Shown here piece after piece: positions 6,211 to 8,217 of a stretch of DNA of 8,217 nucleotides. The position numbers and the translations under genes were made by a program. Where the stretch lies: the NCBI GenBank assembly GCA_030673955.1, contig DAOVBF010000043.1:1-8217 (forward strand), read 5' to 3'. Every line of letters starts with the position of its first letter. Position 1 is the first letter of the stretch. The stretch comes from Deltaproteobacteria bacterium (GTDB lineage Bacteria > Myxococcota_A > UBA9160 > SZUA-336). The notes beneath the pieces were generated by a model. The model was given only the letters and a program-made list of their open reading frames with translations, was not told where the DNA came from and did not search any database.

Positions 6211-8007
6211 GTGACCGTCGACCGCGATGCCACCCAGCAGAAGCTCGCCAAGCTCGGCGCCGCGACCCTCCAGCACCGGCCCAGCCAGAAGTACACCGTC
6301 GGCGACCGTATCGAGGAGAAGGCCACGGCCCACCCCGAGCGCCCGTTCCTCTTCTATGAGGACCGGCGCCTCACCTACGCTGAGCTCAACGCTGAAGCGA
6401 ATCGCGTGGCACACGCCGCGCTGCAGGCGGGGCTCGCCACCGGCGACGTGGTGTCGCTCATGATGGAGAACCGCCCCGAGTTCATCGTCAGCTGGGCCGG
6501 GCTCGCGAAGCTCGGCGTCACGGTCGCCCTCATCAACACGAACGTCCGGGGTCGCTCTCTTCGCCACGCGCTCGAGACGGCCGAAGCGAAACACCTCATC
6601 GTCGGCCGCGAGTGTCTGGAAAACCTGTCCAGCTTGGGCCAGGACATCGCCCGTACCTGGACGCTTTACGTGTCACTGGATCCCGGGGACCCCCGCGGCC
6701 ATGCGCAATGCCCGGCGGGTGCATTGAACCTGAGCGACGCGCTCGCGCGCATGCCCACTGAGAACCCCGATTCCGCCGTGCGTGCAAACCTCGTCGCTGG
6801 CGACGACCTCTTCTACGTGTTTACGTCCGGCACCACGGGACTTCCCAAGGCAGCACGGCTCAGCCACATGCGCTTTCTGGGGGTTGGGGACGGCATGTCG
6901 GCCGTGGCTGGATACGGGCCCGACGAGGTGATCTACGGCGTCCTGCCCCTCTATCACGGTGCCGGCGGCATGGTCGTGGTGTCCTGCGCGCTCTCCCAGG
7001 GGGCCGCCATCGCGCTGCGACGTAAGTTCAGCGCCAGCCGCTTCTGGGACGAGGCACGACGCTACGGTGTCACAGCCTGTCAATATATCGGTGAGATCTG
7101 CCGCTATCTGCTGAACCACCCCCTGAGGGATGACGACCGGAATCACCGTATCCGGGTGATGATGGGCGCTGGTCTCGGGGGAGACATCTGGGCCGAGTTT
7201 CAGGAGCGCTTCGGGATCGAACAGATTCTCGAAGGCTGGAGCTCGACCGAAGCAAACACCTCGCTCATCAACCTGGACAACCGGGTCGGCTCGTGCGGGC
7301 GAATCCCCTACAGGGAGCTCCACAACGGCCGCCTCATCCTCTACGACATCGAGACGGAGAGCCATGTGCGCGACGAGAACGACTTCTGCATCGAGTGCGC
7401 GCCGGGCGAGGTGGGCGAGTTCATCGGCATGATCCCGGGCCTTCCCGATTCGGGGGCGGGCCGCTTCGAGGGCTACACCTCGGTCGAAGCAACAGAGCAA
7501 AAGATCCTGCGCGATGTTTTTGAAAAGGGGGACCGTTGGTATCGCTCCGGCGATCTCCTGCGCCGCGATGAGGACGACTACTTCTATTTCGTGGATCGCA
7601 TCGGCGATACCTTTCGCTGGAAGAGTGAGAATGTCTCTACCCAGGAGGTGGCCGAGGCGCTCGGCGGCTTCCCGGGCCTCGAGATCGCGAACGTCTACGG
7701 CGTGCAGGTGCCGGGTATGGAGGGACAGGCGGGCATGGCGACGCTCGTGCTCCGAGACCCGGAAGCGTTTGACGGCCGCGCGTTCTACGAGTTCACGGAG
7801 GATCGGCTGCCGCACTATGCGGCGCCGGTCTTCATCCGGGTTGCGAAGGCGGCGGACATGACGTCGACCTTCAAGCTCCGCAAGCTGGATCTACAGCGCG
7901 ACGGCTACGACCCGGAGCGGGTACGCGATCCGCTCTTCATCCGCGACCCGGATGTGCGCGCGTACGTCCCGCTATCCGTCGATAAACTGTCGCGGCTCCG
8001 TGTCTAG
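6211..8007 (+). CDS. Long/very-long-chain acyl-CoA synthetase (FATP/FadD6-like)
   Basis: A 598-residue ANL-superfamily ligase that would activate a carboxylic acid through an acyl-adenylate to its CoA thioester. It shows 'RLTYAELNAEANRVA' (53-67), the ATP-binding loop 'FTSGTTGLPKAA' (204-215), 'LPLYHGAGG' (245-253), 'GWSSTEAN' (342-349, where the family usually has YGxTE), 'YRSGDLL' (444-450), and the linker/CoA region 'DRIGDTFRWKSENVST' (462-477). Near the C-terminus 'STFKLRKLDLQRDGYDP' (552-568) carries the candidate catalytic lysines 555 and 558. FRWK.ENVST and the 'FK..K..L..(D/E)GYDP' end mark the FATP/very-long-chain branch, whose bacterial example FadD6 has about the same length. The start is GTG at 6211: TAG at 6199-6201 closes the frame just upstream and the next ATG is at codon 84, inside conserved sequence. 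It likely supplies the CoA ester used by the rightward operon upstream. Confidence 0.94.
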   Translation: MTVDRDATQQKLAKLGAATLQHRPSQKYTVGDRIEEKATAHPERPFLFYEDRRLTYAELNAEANRVAHAALQAGLATGDVVSLMMENRPEFIVSWAGLAKLGVTVALINTNVRGRSLRHALETAEAKHLIVGRECLENLSSLGQDIARTWTLYVSLDPGDPRGHAQCPAGALNLSDALARMPTENPDSAVRANLVAGDDLFYVFTSGTTGLPKAARLSHMRFLGVGDGMSAVAGYGPDEVIYGVLPLYHGAGGMVVVSCALSQGAAIALRRKFSASRFWDEARRYGVTACQYIGEICRYLLNHPLRDDDRNHRIRVMMGAGLGGDIWAEFQERFGIEQILEGWSSTEANTSLINLDNRVGSCGRIPYRELHNGRLILYDIETESHVRDENDFCIECAPGEVGEFIGMIPGLPDSGAGRFEGYTSVEATEQKILRDVFEKGDRWYRSGDLLRRDEDDYFYFVDRIGDTFRWKSENVSTQEVAEALGGFPGLEIANVYGVQVPGMEGQAGMATLVLRDPEAFDGRAFYEFTEDRLPHYAAPVFIRVAKAADMTSTFKLRKLDLQRDGYDPERVRDPLFIRDPDVRAYVPLSVDKLSRLRV

Positions 8008-8044
8008 CGGGTCCCGGGTGAGGCACGCACGATACTGGTGGCAG

Positions 8045-8065
8045 CGGACGGGCAAAGCCCGTCCG
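8045..8065. repeat. Hairpin 1, 9-bp stem, AAA loop
   Basis: CGGACGGGC (8045-8053) pairs perfectly with GCCCGTCCG (8057-8065) around AAA. It is the left module of the composite palindromic element. As RNA it could protect or end the synthetase transcript, but no U-tract follows. Confidence 0.75.
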
Positions 8066-8070
8066 GCCAC

Positions 8071-8093
8071 ACGGCAACGCTGCGCGTTGCCGT
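8071..8093. repeat. Hairpin 2, 10-bp stem, TGC loop
   Basis: ACGGCAACGC (8071-8080) pairs perfectly with GCGTTGCCGT (8084-8093) around a three-base loop. This is the central module of the composite element and its strongest stem. Confidence 0.75.
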
Positions 8094-8112
8094 CGCGCGC
8101 GCCGCGCGGGCA

Positions 8113-8129
8113 GGCGGGCTTTGCCCGCC
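8113..8129. repeat. Hairpin 3, 7-bp stem, TTT loop
   Basis: GGCGGGC (8113-8119) pairs with GCCCGCC (8123-8129) around TTT. On the minus strand its core reads CGGGCAAAGCCCG, nearly repeating hairpin 1, so hairpins 1 and 3 are inverted copies flanking hairpin 2. Confidence 0.72.
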
Positions 8130-8217
8130 GATAACCCGCCAGTCGCGGCGGCCGCGCCCACCCCCCGCCGGTCGGCGCTTGCCCCCGCCTTGTGCAACGC
8201 GAGCGCCGGATGTTACG

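Larger units (their letters stand above)
6159..6214. repeat. Perfect 11-bp inverted repeat in divergent promoter region (candidate operator pair)
   Basis: The left arm TCACGAGCGGA (6159-6169) is exactly the reverse complement of the right arm TCCGCTCGTGA (6204-6214), with a 34-nt gap and 45 bp between arm centres, about four helical turns. The similarity extends further: on each strand a GTG, then TAG(G)AT, precedes the arm, so the two sides are an imperfect inverted duplication of about 20 bp. The right arm includes the GTG start of the acyl-CoA synthetase; both arms cover the transcription starts expected from the candidate -10 boxes. This is what a regulator binding both divergent promoters would need. 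No regulator gene is in the window. Confidence 0.55.
8035..8142. repeat. Composite palindromic element (REP/MITE-like) after the acyl-CoA synthetase
   Basis: Starting 27 nt after the synthetase stop, about 108 bp hold three near-perfect hairpins in a row, listed separately. The outer ends CTGGTGG (8035-8041) and CCGCCAG (8136-8142) are inverted copies with one mismatch. The first and third hairpins share the core GGGCAAAGCCC on opposite strands, so the whole element is a quasi-symmetric cloverleaf centred on the second hairpin. This looks like a mobile, non-autonomous palindromic repeat more than a simple terminator, since no T-tract follows. The rest of 8143-8217 has only smaller GC palindromes and no credible gene. 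Confidence 0.6.

Noticed and set aside
6673..7815. 380-codon open frame on the minus strand
   Set aside because: It is fully antisense to the acyl-CoA synthetase, whose motifs run unbroken through the region. No family signature is seen in the antisense product.
8045..8065. Rho-independent terminator for the synthetase
   Set aside because: The stem is strong but is followed by GGCCACACGG rather than a T-tract, and it belongs to a larger symmetric element. A terminator role is possible but unsupported.
7937..8197. 86-codon minus-strand frame covering the palindrome cluster
   Set aside because: The product is Ala/Arg-rich low-complexity sequence generated by GC-rich hairpins and runs into the antisense of the synthetase end; no ribosome site or domain is seen.

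Overview
The window is GC-rich, densely packed bacterial DNA with strong G/C preference at third codon positions. It carries a catabolic acyl-CoA (beta-oxidation-type) gene set. The families present are a DUF35 OB-fold protein paired with a thiolase-like 'lipid-transfer' protein, a single-ACAD module, a MaoC hydratase, an HSD17B4-like SDR, an F420-type luciferase-like oxidoreductase and a FATP/FadD6-like acyl-CoA synthetase. This set is typical of Actinobacteria. It also occurs in F420-using environmental lineages such as Binatota and related 'deltaproteobacterial' groups. The palindromic tail of the window would suit such an environmental genome, but the sequence alone does not fix the phylum.

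Layout. Bases 1-5099 read rightward as one tight operon: the C-terminal end of a DUF35 protein (cut by the window edge), acyl-CoA dehydrogenase, MaoC-like hydratase, Ltp-type thiolase-like protein, canonical thiolase, and SDR dehydrogenase. Junctions are very short: 5 nt, an ATGA overlap, 3 nt, 21 nt, and a TAGTG one-base overlap. Bases 5101-6120 hold a leftward LLM/F420 oxidoreductase that converges on the SDR with one base between the stop codons. Bases 6121-6210 form a 90-bp divergent control region with a perfect 11-bp inverted repeat. Bases 6211-8007 encode the acyl-CoA synthetase. Bases 8008-8217 contain no convincing gene but hold a cluster of near-perfect palindromes resembling a REP/MITE-type element.

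How the genes fit together. The synthetase would activate a carboxylic acid to its CoA thioester. The ACAD would introduce the 2,3-double bond, the MaoC protein would hydrate it (families of this kind give the 3R product), and the SDR would oxidise the 3-hydroxyl. The canonical thiolase would release acetyl- or propionyl-CoA. The second thiolase-fold protein lacks the nucleophilic cysteine by simple alignment. It has a tyrosine pair spaced as in the steroid side-chain aldolase Ltp2, and a DUF35 partner lies upstream. The set therefore resembles the side-chain-shortening modules of steroid catabolism (ChsE/ChsH/Ltp2/ChsB1/FadA5-type functions). The actual substrate cannot be read from the sequence; a steroid, terpenoid or other branched acid is plausible. 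The most interesting non-coding signals are the divergent inverted repeat and the palindrome cluster at the right edge.
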